This document shows, one piece after another, positions 24,960 through 33,317 of a DNA stretch of 64,000 nt; the first letter of the stretch is position 1, and each line of letters begins with the position of its first letter. Below the pieces are notes generated by a model that was not told the DNA's origin, did not search any database, and saw only the letters and a list, made by a program, of their open reading frames with translations. The translations under genes and the position numbers were made by a program. The stretch lies in assembly GCA_903896045.1 (NCBI GenBank), contig CAITWD010000017.1, positions 1 through 64,000 of the forward strand. Direction: 5' to 3'. This DNA is from an uncultured Actinomycetes bacterium (GTDB lineage: Bacteria; Actinomycetota; Thermoleophilia; Miltoncostaeales; Miltoncostaeaceae).

Positions 24960-26252
24960 GTGCAGCGTGTTGCAGGTGAGCGCTTCGGGGAATATCTCGT
25001 ACAGGCGGAAATCGGCCGGGGCGGGCAGGCGGTGGTATACCGCGCCCGTCATATCGGCACCGATCGCGACGTTGCAGTGAAAATTTTTGATGGGCTCGAG
25101 GATCATGGACTACTTGTGCGGTTTCAGCGTGAAGCGGTCGCGGCTGCCCGGGTTGAGCACCCGAATATTGTCCCGATCTATGCGGCGGGCGATGTGGACG
25201 GAGTCCCGTACATCGCAATGCGCCTTGTCCGCGGTCCATCGCTGGCCGAAGCGCTTGCGCGAGTGGGGCGACTCGATCACGAACGTGCCATTGCGATCCT
25301 CACCGACATTGCCGCCGCAGTTGATGCTGCCCATACTGCCGGTCTTGTACATCGGGATATTAAGCCCGCCAATGTACTCATCGATGATGATGGGCGGGCG
25401 TACTTGTCTGATTTTGGGGTCGCCCGTCTGGATGATCTGCCCGGAGTGACCCGACGGGGAGACTGGTTAGGGACCGTCGAGTATGTCTCCCCAGAGCAAG
25501 CGGTTGGTCAACCTGCCACGATCGCATCGGATATCTACGCCTTCGGGGTGCTGGCGTTCGAGGTGATCACAGGCCGACCCCCGTTTGTGCATCGTCAGGC
25601 AAGCGCCGTACTTGTTGCCCACGTCCAAGACTCGCCGCCTACATGTGCGTCGCTCGGCCTGCCTGTGTCACCACAGATCGACCGGGTCTTTGCACAAGCG
25701 TTGGCGAAAACACCCAACGATCGGCCGAAGACCGCGCGCGAGATCGTTGCGCGATTGGATGATGCACTCATCGGCATCGATGCGTCGATCTTTGCGACCC
25801 GCGTGGGCCGTAGCAGCGGTGCGGGATCAACGCTCGTGCGTTCTCCGTCGAATGATCTCAATTCTGCAACCACGCTCATCGGGGTGTCAGATCAGGCAAC
25901 GCTGATCCATCCTGGACGAGAAACATCTGTCGTGTCACGGGTTGTCGCGCCTCCGAAGTACTCTCGCCGACGACGCCTGGCCGTCGCGACAGCGTGTGCG
26001 CTGCTGACCCTCGCTGGGGCGGCTGTGGGGTGGTCGATCGGTGCACGGACGGGTACCGGCGCGGCGCATGCAGTGGCGGTGCCGAACGCGCACCCGGGTC
26101 AATATCGCGTGGTGCTTGTCGGACCCGATGGCACGGGCACATTCGTTGGTCCGACCTATTCATCGGGAGATTGCCTACAAGTGAATACAGCAGGGGCGGT
26201 ACGCACACTCTCAGGCTCACTCTTTGGGCCCTGCGGACTGATCCCGACCTAA
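24960..26252 (+). CDS. Membrane-anchored Ser/Thr protein kinase without PASTA domains
   Basis: This is a 430-residue eukaryotic-like kinase. The kinase domain (about residues 9-270) has the Gly-loop [10 protein letters not shown] (18-27), VAVK with Lys 41, the catalytic loop [11 protein letters not shown] near residue 132, DFGVARL, and SPEQA in place of APE. An 80-residue juxtamembrane linker leads to one membrane helix near 328-348. The outer domain is only about 65 residues, with two Cys (SGDCLQV and FGPCGLIP) that may form a disulfide, and no PASTA repeat. The start is GTG at 24960, with AAGGA 7 bases upstream. It is followed by a J-domain protein gene 46 bases later. Confidence 0.93.
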   Translation: MQRVAGERFGEYLVQAEIGRGGQAVVYRARHIGTDRDVAVKIFDGLEDHGLLVRFQREAVAAARVEHPNIVPIYAAGDVDGVPYIAMRLVRGPSLAEALARVGRLDHERAIAILTDIAAAVDAAHTAGLVHRDIKPANVLIDDDGRAYLSDFGVARLDDLPGVTRRGDWLGTVEYVSPEQAVGQPATIASDIYAFGVLAFEVITGRPPFVHRQASAVLVAHVQDSPPTCASLGLPVSPQIDRVFAQALAKTPNDRPKTAREIVARLDDALIGIDASIFATRVGRSSGAGSTLVRSPSNDLNSATTLIGVSDQATLIHPGRETSVVSRVVAPPKYSRRRRLAVATACALLTLAGAAVGWSIGARTGTGAAHAVAVPNAHPGQYRVVLVGPDGTGTFVGPTYSSGDCLQVNTAGAVRTLSGSLFGPCGLIPT

Positions 26253-26298
26253 CCGGAAAACCGGTCGCGAGGCACCCGTGGCGCGCTACGCTGCCCCC

Positions 26299-26898
26299 GT
26301 GAGTGATCCCGATCACTATTTGGTGCTGGGCGTCCGTCCTGATGCCACTCCTGAACAGGTCCATGATGCGTGGCGCTTTGCCATTCAGGCATTTCACCCT
26401 GATCGCTTCTCTGATCATGCCCTGCAGGAGAAAGCTGATGAGCGCACCCGTCGAGTGAACGCCGCGTGGCAAGCACTCGGCGATCCCGTTGCACGCGCGG
26501 CCTACGATCGCAGCCGCGGTGGATATACGGCACCGACGCAGACGCAGATACGGCAATTACCGTGCCCCGCGTGCGCGAGCCTCGCGGCAATTGAAGATCA
26601 AGCTGGCCAATCGGTCGTTGTGCGCTGCCCCGCATGTGCAGAAGACTTCACGGCGATTGTCGGCACGCGTTTGCTCGGACGACCGGAACTCACCATGCGC
26701 TTTTTATCGGGCAAGTACCGATTGATGCTCGCTGATGGTGCCGGCCGTCTGCAGTCATTACAGGTGCGACGATTGCCCCAAGAGCTCGCATTGTCCGATG
26801 GTGATTTCATCTCGGTTGTTCTGGCCTCCAATGGGCGCTCGGTGCGCTACATCGTCGTCCATGGTGAGCGGACGAGTATCGGATGGAAGATCCGGTGA
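26299..26898 (+). CDS. J-domain protein with zinc ribbon and C-terminal domain
   Basis: This 199-residue protein opens with a J domain (residues 1-68): DHYLVLGVRPDATPEQVHDAW, then HPD inside FHPDRFS near residue 34. A zinc ribbon follows, CPAC near residue 92 and CPAC near residue 113. The last 80 residues form an unknown alpha/beta domain. There is no Gly-rich or CxxCxGxG region, so it is not a general DnaJ but a specialised DnaK co-chaperone or adaptor. GTG 26299 suits the J-domain start better than the upstream GTG at 26278. Its 3' end overlaps the amidotransferase gene, so the kinase, J-protein and amidotransferase genes look co-transcribed. Confidence 0.8.
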   Translation: MSDPDHYLVLGVRPDATPEQVHDAWRFAIQAFHPDRFSDHALQEKADERTRRVNAAWQALGDPVARAAYDRSRGGYTAPTQTQIRQLPCPACASLAAIEDQAGQSVVVRCPACAEDFTAIVGTRLLGRPELTMRFLSGKYRLMLADGAGRLQSLQVRRLPQELALSDGDFISVVLASNGRSVRYIVVHGERTSIGWKIR

Positions 26899-27671
26899 CC
26901 CGTGCACCGGTCATTGGGATCTGCGCACCGCTTGAGCAGGCGCGCTGGGCCGTCTGGGACATGCCCGCAGCACTGGTCGCGGCGAACTATCTCGAGGCGA
27001 TTTGGGCTGCCGGGGGTCGGTCGCTCTTGATTGCGCCAGACCCCGCACTTATCGACGATCCTGACTCTGTACTCGCGCGCGTCGATGGTCTGCTCCTTGT
27101 AGGAGGAGCCGACATCGCGGCGTCGTGGTACGGGGCCGAATCACATGTCGAGAGTGAGATTGCGCAGCCGGTTCGCGATGAGGTGGAGATCGCCCTCGTA
27201 CTGGCAGCCACAACGCGGGAGCTTCCAGTGCTCGGAATTTGTCGCGGGCTACAGATCATTAATGTGGCCTACGGCGGGACGCTCAGGCAGCACTTGCCTG
27301 AAGAGTTAGCGACGACGATACATCGCCGGGTGACGGGTCAGTTCGTTGGCAATCAACATGACGTCGTCGTGGCCCCAGACTCCCTCGTTGCGCAGGCGAT
27401 CGGCAGCACAGCGCATGAGGTGGTGTCTCACCATCATCAGGCAGTGGACAGACTCGGGACCGGGCTCTTGGTGACGGGATGGAGCGACGACGGAGTGGTT
27501 GAGGCGATCGAAGCCCCTGACCGGTATCTCCTGGGCGTGCAGTGGCATCCAGAGGCGGATGCGACAAGTGGCGTCATCGCGCACCTCGTCGAGGCGAGCC
27601 GTCGGTCAATTCTCGCGAAGGAGAAAACTTCGCAATGCCCCAGATCGGCGAGGGGACACACGCAGATCTAG
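26895..27671 (+). CDS. Class I glutamine amidotransferase-like hydrolase (peptidase C26)
   Basis: This is a 258-residue protein of the gamma-glutamyl-GABA hydrolase (PuuD/YvdE-like) group. LLLVGGADIAASWYG near residue 70 is the oxyanion region. The nucleophile Cys lies in VLGICRGLQIINVAYGG near residue 118, and the catalytic His/Glu in VQWHPEAD near residue 222. Enzymes of this family hydrolyse gamma-glutamyl bonds, for example of gamma-Glu-GABA in putrescine breakdown. The start is taken as GTG 26895, overlapping the J-protein stop as GTGA; ATG 26883 in the same frame is an alternative. The C-terminal 15 residues are unlike the family. No polyamine genes are nearby. Confidence 0.88.
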   Translation: MTRAPVIGICAPLEQARWAVWDMPAALVAANYLEAIWAAGGRSLLIAPDPALIDDPDSVLARVDGLLLVGGADIAASWYGAESHVESEIAQPVRDEVEIALVLAATTRELPVLGICRGLQIINVAYGGTLRQHLPEELATTIHRRVTGQFVGNQHDVVVAPDSLVAQAIGSTAHEVVSHHHQAVDRLGTGLLVTGWSDDGVVEAIEAPDRYLLGVQWHPEADATSGVIAHLVEASRRSILAKEKTSQCPRSARGHTQI

Positions 27672-27778
27672 GGCATTGCATCGGGGATGACCAGGTCGGC
27701 AGTGCACTCCACCCCGTTAGGGGAAAAGTATGCCGATCACCGGTGCCAACCTCGTTGGCCCTGCGGCGAAGATCTTTG

Positions 27779-29257
27779 TCAGCGCGACTCGCCGTGGGGC
27801 GAGGAGTCACCATGATCGGCGTCGTCGGCGGGTGGGGCGTTGGCGGGCAACGTGACGATGAATGCAGCTCCTCCACCCGCGGCGTCGGTCACGGTGATGT
27901 CGCCCCCGAGGATGCGCGCAAGTTGACGACAGATTGCGAGCCCAAGGCCCGATCCCGTGCGACCATCAGGCGTCTGTTCTGAGTGAAATGGTGAGAAAAT
28001 TTGCTCGCGTTGCGACATGGCAACACCGGGCCCGGAGTCCTCGATGCTGATCCGCACTGCTCCACCGGTGAGGGGGGTGAGCGCAGCAGAGATCGCGCCA
28101 TCCTGCGGGGTCCAGCGCAGGGCATTCTCGAGAAGGTTGTCGAGGATCTGACGGACACGCTCGTGGTCGGTCACAATTGTGATTTCAGGGCCAATGGATG
28201 CGTCGAATGAGATTCGACGCGCTGCGGCCCTGGGTTGGTGCGCAGTGATTGCCTCCTCGAGAACGCGTGCAATTGGCGTCCTGGTCGGGTGCACGCGGAA
28301 CTGATGGGCATCGATACGCGCGAGATCAAGGAGGTCTGCGACCATCGATTCCAATCGCGTCGCCTCCGATTCAATTGCAACCAAGGATTGGTCGACGCGA
28401 TCCGCGGGGACCACTCCATCGCGGAGCGCTCCTGCATGTCCACGAATCGCGGTCAACGGGGTGCGCAGGTCATGGGTGACATTCATGAGGAATGTCCGTG
28501 CCCGCGCATCCCGTTCACGAAGGCCATCGACCATGCTGTTGAAGGCGTCTGCGAGATGGTTGAGCTCGCGTGTTCCCGCGGGTGGCACCGAGGTCGTCAG
28601 GTCACCTGCGGCAACGCTGTCAGCCGCGTGCTCCATCGTGCGCAATGGGCGGGTCAGTCGGCGGGTGAAAATGAGGGTGAGAAGCACCGCGGGAATCAGC
28701 CCAATCAGTGCGGCGAAAAGGAGGTTCGGAACGACATCAGACCAACTCGTGGCGACGAGCGATTGTGGCTTGGTGAGCACGATGACACCAATTTGTTGGC
28801 CCGCAACAGTAATTGGCGCAGCAGTTGCGACGAGTGCGACTTTGGATGTCGGGTCGCTGAAGCTGATGTGTTGGAATCCTTCGCGCGCAAGCTGCTTGGT
28901 GTTGATTCCGAGCCGCGTGGTCGCGGGGACATTGTCGAGCGGCTGGCTTCCGCCGGGACACAGCGGGGGCGAGTCAATGTAGATGTGCGCCCCGGGTCCA
29001 ACGAACGCGCTCAGATCCTCTTGTGAATAGGTCTGGCACGATCCGGTGACTGCCTGTTCAAGCGTTTGCGCGCCAATAAGTGCCGCGACGCGCTGCGCCT
29101 GTTGATCGAAATTTCTCCGAGTGGCCTGTGCGGTTTGCGAACGAATCAGGCTCGATGAGACAACGGCAAACACCGCGGCAGCGGCGATGAGACCGAGGAT
29201 CGCGGCAAGTACGAGTCGACCGACAAGGGTCGACGAGAAACGTGTTATCGCCCTCAC
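27779..29257 (-). CDS. Two-component sensor histidine kinase with HAMP domain
   Basis: This is a 492-residue sensor. It has TM1 (about residues 12-33), an extracytoplasmic domain of some 140 residues with two Cys (GSCQTY, PPLCPGG), TM2 (about 175-197), and HAMP beginning RRLTRPLRTMEHAADSVAAG, of which LTRPLRTME is typical. HisKA has the phospho-acceptor in NVTHDLRTPLTAIRGH and HATPase has DNLLENALRWTP, DSGPGVA and GSGLGLAICRQ. The response regulator gene ends 21 bases upstream on the same strand, so this is its cognate kinase (order: exported protein, regulator, kinase). The Cys pair could sense redox or stabilise the sensor domain. The C-terminal tail is Asp/His-rich. Confidence 0.94.
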   Translation of the reverse strand: MRAITRFSSTLVGRLVLAAILGLIAAAAVFAVVSSSLIRSQTAQATRRNFDQQAQRVAALIGAQTLEQAVTGSCQTYSQEDLSAFVGPGAHIYIDSPPLCPGGSQPLDNVPATTRLGINTKQLAREGFQHISFSDPTSKVALVATAAPITVAGQQIGVIVLTKPQSLVATSWSDVVPNLLFAALIGLIPAVLLTLIFTRRLTRPLRTMEHAADSVAAGDLTTSVPPAGTRELNHLADAFNSMVDGLRERDARARTFLMNVTHDLRTPLTAIRGHAGALRDGVVPADRVDQSLVAIESEATRLESMVADLLDLARIDAHQFRVHPTRTPIARVLEEAITAHQPRAAARRISFDASIGPEITIVTDHERVRQILDNLLENALRWTPQDGAISAALTPLTGGAVRISIEDSGPGVAMSQREQIFSPFHSEQTPDGRTGSGLGLAICRQLARILGGDITVTDAAGGGAAFIVTLPANAPPADDADHGDSSPHGESR

Positions 29258-29278
29258 TGCTGCGCCTCGTTACTGCCG

Positions 29279-29998
29279 CTAGTCAGCGGCGATCTTATAC
29301 CCGGTTCCCCAGACCGTTTCGATCTGACACGCATCGCCAAGTTTGCGACGGAGCTGGCGAATATGCACGTCAATTGTGCGCGAGTCACCAAGAAATGTGT
29401 AGCCCCATACCTGTTCGAGCAATTCCTCTCGGGAGAGCACGACACCTCGATGGGTTGCAAGCAGGGTCAAAAGATCAAACTCCTTCGGAGTCAAGGCGAT
29501 TGGTGCCCCGTCGAGTGTGACAGCGCGACCGCTCACAGAGATTTCCACCGAATCAATGCGCACGATGTCGTTCTGCGCATTCGCCGTTGAGGGTGCGTGT
29601 GCGTCGGCACGGCGCAGTAATGCCCGGACGCGCGCGACAAGTTCTCGTGGGTTAAATGGCTTGGTGACATAGTCGTCGGCGCCAAGCTCGAGGCCGACAA
29701 TCATGTCGATCGGATCGTCGCGGGCGGTCAGCATGATGATGGGAATCGACCCCGCTGCGCGCAACTGGCGGGTAATTTCGTAGCCATCGATTCCCGGCAG
29801 CATCAAATCAACAATCACCAGCGAGGGGGTCTCGGCACGCGCCTGCGCGAGCCCATCGTCGCCGCGATTGGCAATCGTGACTCTGAAACCCTCAGCCTCG
29901 AGGTACATCTGGGCGAACGAGGAAATATTTTCCTCATCCTCAATCATGAGAATGTGCGGCGGGTCGGTCGGGGTGTGAGCGGGGTCTGAACTGGTCAC
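29279..29998 (-). CDS. OmpR/PhoB-family response regulator
   Basis: This is a 239-residue regulator. The receiver domain (about residues 14-128) has the acidic pocket MIEDEEN, phospho-acceptor Asp in VIVDLMLPGIDG, Thr in MLTARDD and Lys in VTKPFNP. The winged-helix DNA-binding domain follows (LTPKEFDLLTLLATHRGVVLS, then SRTIDVHIRQLRRKLG), typical of MprA/PhoP-like regulators. The start is GTG at 29998. It lies 18 bases after the exported-protein gene and 21 bases before the kinase gene, so all three are one operon. The operon may be autoregulated from the region 30551-30691, which contains GATACT-like -10 sequences. Confidence 0.95.
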   Translation of the reverse strand: MTSSDPAHTPTDPPHILMIEDEENISSFAQMYLEAEGFRVTIANRGDDGLAQARAETPSLVIVDLMLPGIDGYEITRQLRAAGSIPIIMLTARDDPIDMIVGLELGADDYVTKPFNPRELVARVRALLRRADAHAPSTANAQNDIVRIDSVEISVSGRAVTLDGAPIALTPKEFDLLTLLATHRGVVLSREELLEQVWGYTFLGDSRTIDVHIRQLRRKLGDACQIETVWGTGYKIAAD

Positions 29999-30016
29999 GC
30001 GTATGCGCTGTCGCGA

Positions 30017-30550
30017 CTAGTTCGAGGACGCTTTGGGGTGCCCGGTGGTGCTTGCGCCATTGTCAGATTGTTGCGACCCGCTGTCTGCGCCCACGCCACC
30101 ATCGAACTCAATGTCGTTTTGGTCCCAGCGACGTGATGCGCTATTGAATGCCGTAATGGTCCCCGACCCTCGCGTCCGCGCGTGGCCAGTCCCCGCAACG
30201 GTGACATCGATGAGGCTCCCACGAAGGTCAATACGTGCATTCGTGCTCTTGACGACAAACAGTCGCCCTGACGAGGGGATTTGCACGCTGTGCCTCCGCG
30301 CGACGTGATGCGTGACTCCGTTGATGGAAACCGTCGTATTTGCCGCATAGGAGGTGACAGTGATCCGCGCACCCCGACCCCGTACAACTCCATCGACAAA
30401 CAGGTTGCCATTTGCAACGACACGCCCATTGCCGGTGATGTGTGCCGCTTGAGTAATCAGAGGCGCCTGCACGCGTGCGAACGCCGGTGATGCAATCGCC
30501 AAGGTGGCGAGTGCAATCATCCCTGTGGCTAGCGCTCGTTGACGGGTCAT
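30017..30550 (-). CDS. Exported beta-rich protein, first gene of a two-component operon
   Basis: This is a 177-residue protein with a clear signal peptide: MTRQRALATGMIALATLAIASPAFA, cleaved after AFA near residue 25. The mature part is rich in Val, Thr and Gly in short beta-like repeats (ITGNGRVVANGNLFVDGVV, then GSLIDVTVAGTGHARTRGSGTI), reminiscent of beta-helix or head-GIN-like surface proteins. The last 30 residues are Ser/Gly/Asp-rich and disordered. I recognise no named family. It precedes the response regulator gene by 18 bases, which suggests that the protein is the partner, ligand or reporter of the sensor kinase in the same operon. Confidence 0.75.
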   Translation of the reverse strand: MTRQRALATGMIALATLAIASPAFARVQAPLITQAAHITGNGRVVANGNLFVDGVVRGRGARITVTSYAANTTVSINGVTHHVARRHSVQIPSSGRLFVVKSTNARIDLRGSLIDVTVAGTGHARTRGSGTITAFNSASRRWDQNDIEFDGGVGADSGSQQSDNGASTTGHPKASSN

Positions 30551-30691
30551 AGCGGTGTCGATGCTCTCTGTGACGTGCGGATCGCGGACAAACTAAAGTC
30601 TGACGGATGTGGCGATACTCTGCGTATGTGCGGGGTAAGTGTTCTGGAAAAGAAGTGTGTGCAATCTATGAAGAGATCTGCACGCGGTGCA

Positions 30692-31111
30692 CTAGTCGAG
30701 CTTGACGCCCTCCTCGACCTGAACGATTGGTGCGGCTGCGCCGCCGATGGAGACGCCGTCCTCCACCGTCACTGACGGGGTCGCGGGCGCGGCAACGGTC
30801 TCGACGACGTCCCCTTCTGGGATCGGCCGTGGTCCACTTCCCAAATACGCCCAAATCATCTCGCCACAATCGGGGCATGTCGGGAGCGCTGCGCGGTTGT
30901 TGATCTGGAACTGACAGGCCACGCAGCCGACGATTGCGGAAATACGCTGACCGGCGAAGTAGCAGGGCAATCCGAGTCGACGCTCCGCGTCAAGTGCGCC
31001 CTGTGCGGGGCTCATACCGCGTGCCGAGCCAGGTTGCTGGCCGGCAGGGCGTGCTCCGCTTCCACCAGGTTGATTTCCGGGACCCCGACGCTGGGGTGGC
31101 AAACTGCTCAT
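30692..31111 (-). CDS. Zinc-ribbon protein with disordered N-terminus
   Basis: This 139-residue protein has a Pro/Gly/Gln-rich N-terminal 40 residues, then CYFAGQRISAIVGCVACQF and LPTCPDCGEMIWAYLGSG, giving CxxC (VGCVACQ) and CxxC (CPDCG) knuckles of a zinc ribbon around residues 63-82. An acidic, Val-rich tail follows (VVETVAAPATPSVTVEDGV). It is soluble. I cannot name the family; it may bind nucleic acid or a protein partner. A GAGGAGGACGGTCAG leader on the minus strand gives a strong ribosome site before the ATG at 31111. It is divergent from nadE and lies 141 bases from the exported-protein gene. Confidence 0.7.
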   Translation of the reverse strand: MSSLPPQRRGPGNQPGGSGARPAGQQPGSARGMSPAQGALDAERRLGLPCYFAGQRISAIVGCVACQFQINNRAALPTCPDCGEMIWAYLGSGPRPIPEGDVVETVAAPATPSVTVEDGVSIGGAAAPIVQVEEGVKLD

Positions 31112-31218
31112 CTGACCGTCCTCCTCATGTGACCGCGCGGCGGAACGAATGCGACAAGGCGTATCGTACGCCCATACGGTGCTCAGATTAGCGCGCCCGC
31201 GCCGTGCGGGGGCGGGTC

Positions 31219-32946
31219 ATGCGTATCGGAAATGGTGTGCGTGTGCGTGTTGCTCTTGCCCAGTTGAATACCGTCGTCGGTGACCTTTCCGGCAATATGC
31301 GCCTCGTGACCGAGGCGCTCGAGCGCGCGCGTGCGGCCGGCGCTGCATTGACGGTGTTTCCGGAGCTCGTGCTCACGGGCTATCCGCCTGAGGACCTTCT
31401 GTTGCGCCCCTCGTTTGCCCATGACTGCCAGCGGGCGTTGTTGAAGATTGCCGCTGAGGTCCATGAAGGTGCCGCAATCATTGGGTGCGTTGAGTGGGAT
31501 GGCGATTGTTTTAATTCGGCGGCAGTGATCGCCGACGGTCGCATCCAAGAGGTCTATCGCAAGCGCTTTCTCCCCAACTATGGGGTCTTCGACGAGGCAC
31601 GCTACTTTCGCGCCGGTGATCAACCAGTGGTCGTGGACATTTTTGGCACGCGAGTGGGCATCACTATTTGTGAAGACATCTGGTATCCAGATCCAGTTGC
31701 CAGCGATCTCGCCGCGGCCGGGGTTGATGTCATTGCGTGTTTGTCGGCATCGCCGTGGCATGCGGGTAAGGGTGATGATCGTGAACGGATGCTTGCGACG
31801 CGCGCTGCAGATGCAAGCGCAGCGGTGGTGTTTTGTAACCAGGTGGGCGGGCAGGATGAGCTGGTATTTGACGGTCGATCAACCGTGTTTGATGCAACTG
31901 GCGCCGTGATCGCACGCGGGTCGCAGTTTGCACCCGATCTGGTCATCGTCGACATCGACCCAGGCGTCGCGATGCGCCGCCGCTTGCGAGAACCCCTGGT
32001 GCGTCGACTTCCACAGCGCGAGATGCAGCAACCCATCTCGATTACAGCGAATGCCGTGCCCACTGAGCACGCGGCCGCAACGCAGCTGGAGTCCGTGATG
32101 GCGCCGGAGCAGGAAATTTGGGCCGGTTTGGTGGCGGGGATCCATGACTACGTGCGAAAGAACAACTTCCCTGGAGTGGTGATCGGGCTCTCCGGGGGAA
32201 TTGATTCTGCATTGACGGCCGCGCTTGCTGTGGATGCGCTTGGGGCCGATTCGGTGACGGGCGTGCGCATGCCATCGGTTTTTACCAGTCAACTCAGTAA
32301 TGACGATGCCCAGGTGCTTTCCGCCAACCTCCGTATTGCCCTTCATGATCTCCCGATTGCGGATGTCGTGGCCGCATTTGAGGGGACACTGGCACCGGTC
32401 TTTGATGGTGCACCGCGCGATGTCACCGAGGAAAATCTTCAGGCACGCGCCCGTGGGACGCTCTTGATGGCGATCTCCAACAAATCCGGGGCGCTCGTGC
32501 TTGCGACCGGGAATAAGAGTGAAATGTCGGTCGGGTACAGCACCCTCTACGGCGACATGGTCGGCGGATTCGCACCGTTGCGTGACATCTCAAAGACACT
32601 GGTCTATCGACTTGCCAATTGGCGCAATGCCGAGGCGGGTACGGACCTCATTCCTGCATCATCGATCACGCGACCTCCCACAGCGGAGCTTCGCCCTGAG
32701 CAACTCGATACCGATAGCCTTCCCGATTACTCGGAATTGGACCCGATTATCGAAGGCTATGTCGAGCACGATCTGGATGTCGAGCAGCTGGTTGCGCGCG
32801 GCCATGATCGGGCGACTGTGCAGCGGGTCATGCGCATGATCGAGCGCGCGGAATATAAGCGTCGCCAAGGACCAATTGGGATCAAGGTGACTCCCCGTGC
32901 ATTTGGGAAAGACCGTCGCATGCCCGTGACCAATCGTTATCTCTAG
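31219..32946 (+). CDS. nadE: Glutamine-dependent NAD+ synthetase
   Basis: This is a 575-residue two-domain enzyme that makes NAD from deamido-NAD, ATP and glutamine. The N-terminal nitrilase-like glutaminase has Glu in FPELVLTGYPPEDLL near residue 48, Lys in YRKRFLPNYGVFDE and Cys in GITICEDIWYPD near residue 149. The synthetase domain has the ATP pyrophosphatase loop GLSGGIDSALTAAL near residue 325, then LATGNKSEMSVGY. Length and order match the actinobacterial type. I prefer ATG 31219 over the GTG at 31204 because homologues begin close to RVRVALAQLN. It is followed by a YciI-like gene 57 bases later. Confidence 0.95.
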   Translation: MRIGNGVRVRVALAQLNTVVGDLSGNMRLVTEALERARAAGAALTVFPELVLTGYPPEDLLLRPSFAHDCQRALLKIAAEVHEGAAIIGCVEWDGDCFNSAAVIADGRIQEVYRKRFLPNYGVFDEARYFRAGDQPVVVDIFGTRVGITICEDIWYPDPVASDLAAAGVDVIACLSASPWHAGKGDDRERMLATRAADASAAVVFCNQVGGQDELVFDGRSTVFDATGAVIARGSQFAPDLVIVDIDPGVAMRRRLREPLVRRLPQREMQQPISITANAVPTEHAAATQLESVMAPEQEIWAGLVAGIHDYVRKNNFPGVVIGLSGGIDSALTAALAVDALGADSVTGVRMPSVFTSQLSNDDAQVLSANLRIALHDLPIADVVAAFEGTLAPVFDGAPRDVTEENLQARARGTLLMAISNKSGALVLATGNKSEMSVGYSTLYGDMVGGFAPLRDISKTLVYRLANWRNAEAGTDLIPASSITRPPTAELRPEQLDTDSLPDYSELDPIIEGYVEHDLDVEQLVARGHDRATVQRVMRMIERAEYKRRQGPIGIKVTPRAFGKDRRMPVTNRYL

Positions 32947-33003
32947 GAACTATTGCTTTTTGGGATGGCGTCAATCAGCTCTGGTACGAATGAAAGGACA
33001 TAT

Positions 33004-33285
33004 ATGGCACAGTCATGGTTTGCTCTGATCTATGAGTACGTGCCCAATATGGTCGAGCGCCGGGTCCCGTATCGCGAGGCGCACCTTGCATTACTCGGCG
33101 AATTGCGTGATCGAGGCGACGTCTATATGGCAGGGGCCATTGGCGATCCCGTCGATGGAGGTTTGATCATCTTCCATGGTGAGACAAATCAGGCTGCACA
33201 TGATTTTGTTGCCGCGGATCCATTTGGGGCGGCCGGACTTGTCGTGTCGTATCGCATCGTCCCCTGGGCAGTCTCTGTGTCCTAG
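33004..33285 (+). CDS. YciI-family protein
   Basis: This is a 93-residue protein of the YciI/YCII-related family (dimeric alpha-beta barrel, related to muconolactone isomerase folds). Features are WFALIYEYVPNMVERRVPYR, then HLALLGELRDRGDVYMAGA and a C-terminal DPFGAAGLVVSYRIVPW, with the conserved His-Asp/DPF pattern. The ATG at 33004 follows GAAAGGA by 5 bases; an earlier in-frame start exists but lacks a ribosome site. The reaction is unknown for most members. It sits between nadE and an AcuC-type deacetylase gene on the same strand and may be co-transcribed with the latter (32-base gap). Confidence 0.88.
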   Translation: MAQSWFALIYEYVPNMVERRVPYREAHLALLGELRDRGDVYMAGAIGDPVDGGLIIFHGETNQAAHDFVAADPFGAAGLVVSYRIVPWAVSVS

Positions 33286-33317
33286 CCTGCGCGTCCTGTT
33301 GTAAGAAACGAGGATCT

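Noticed and set aside
28235-29026. 263-codon frame antisense to the sensor kinase gene
   Set aside because: It mirrors HAMP and HisKA codons of the kinase and has no protein-like motif or start signal.
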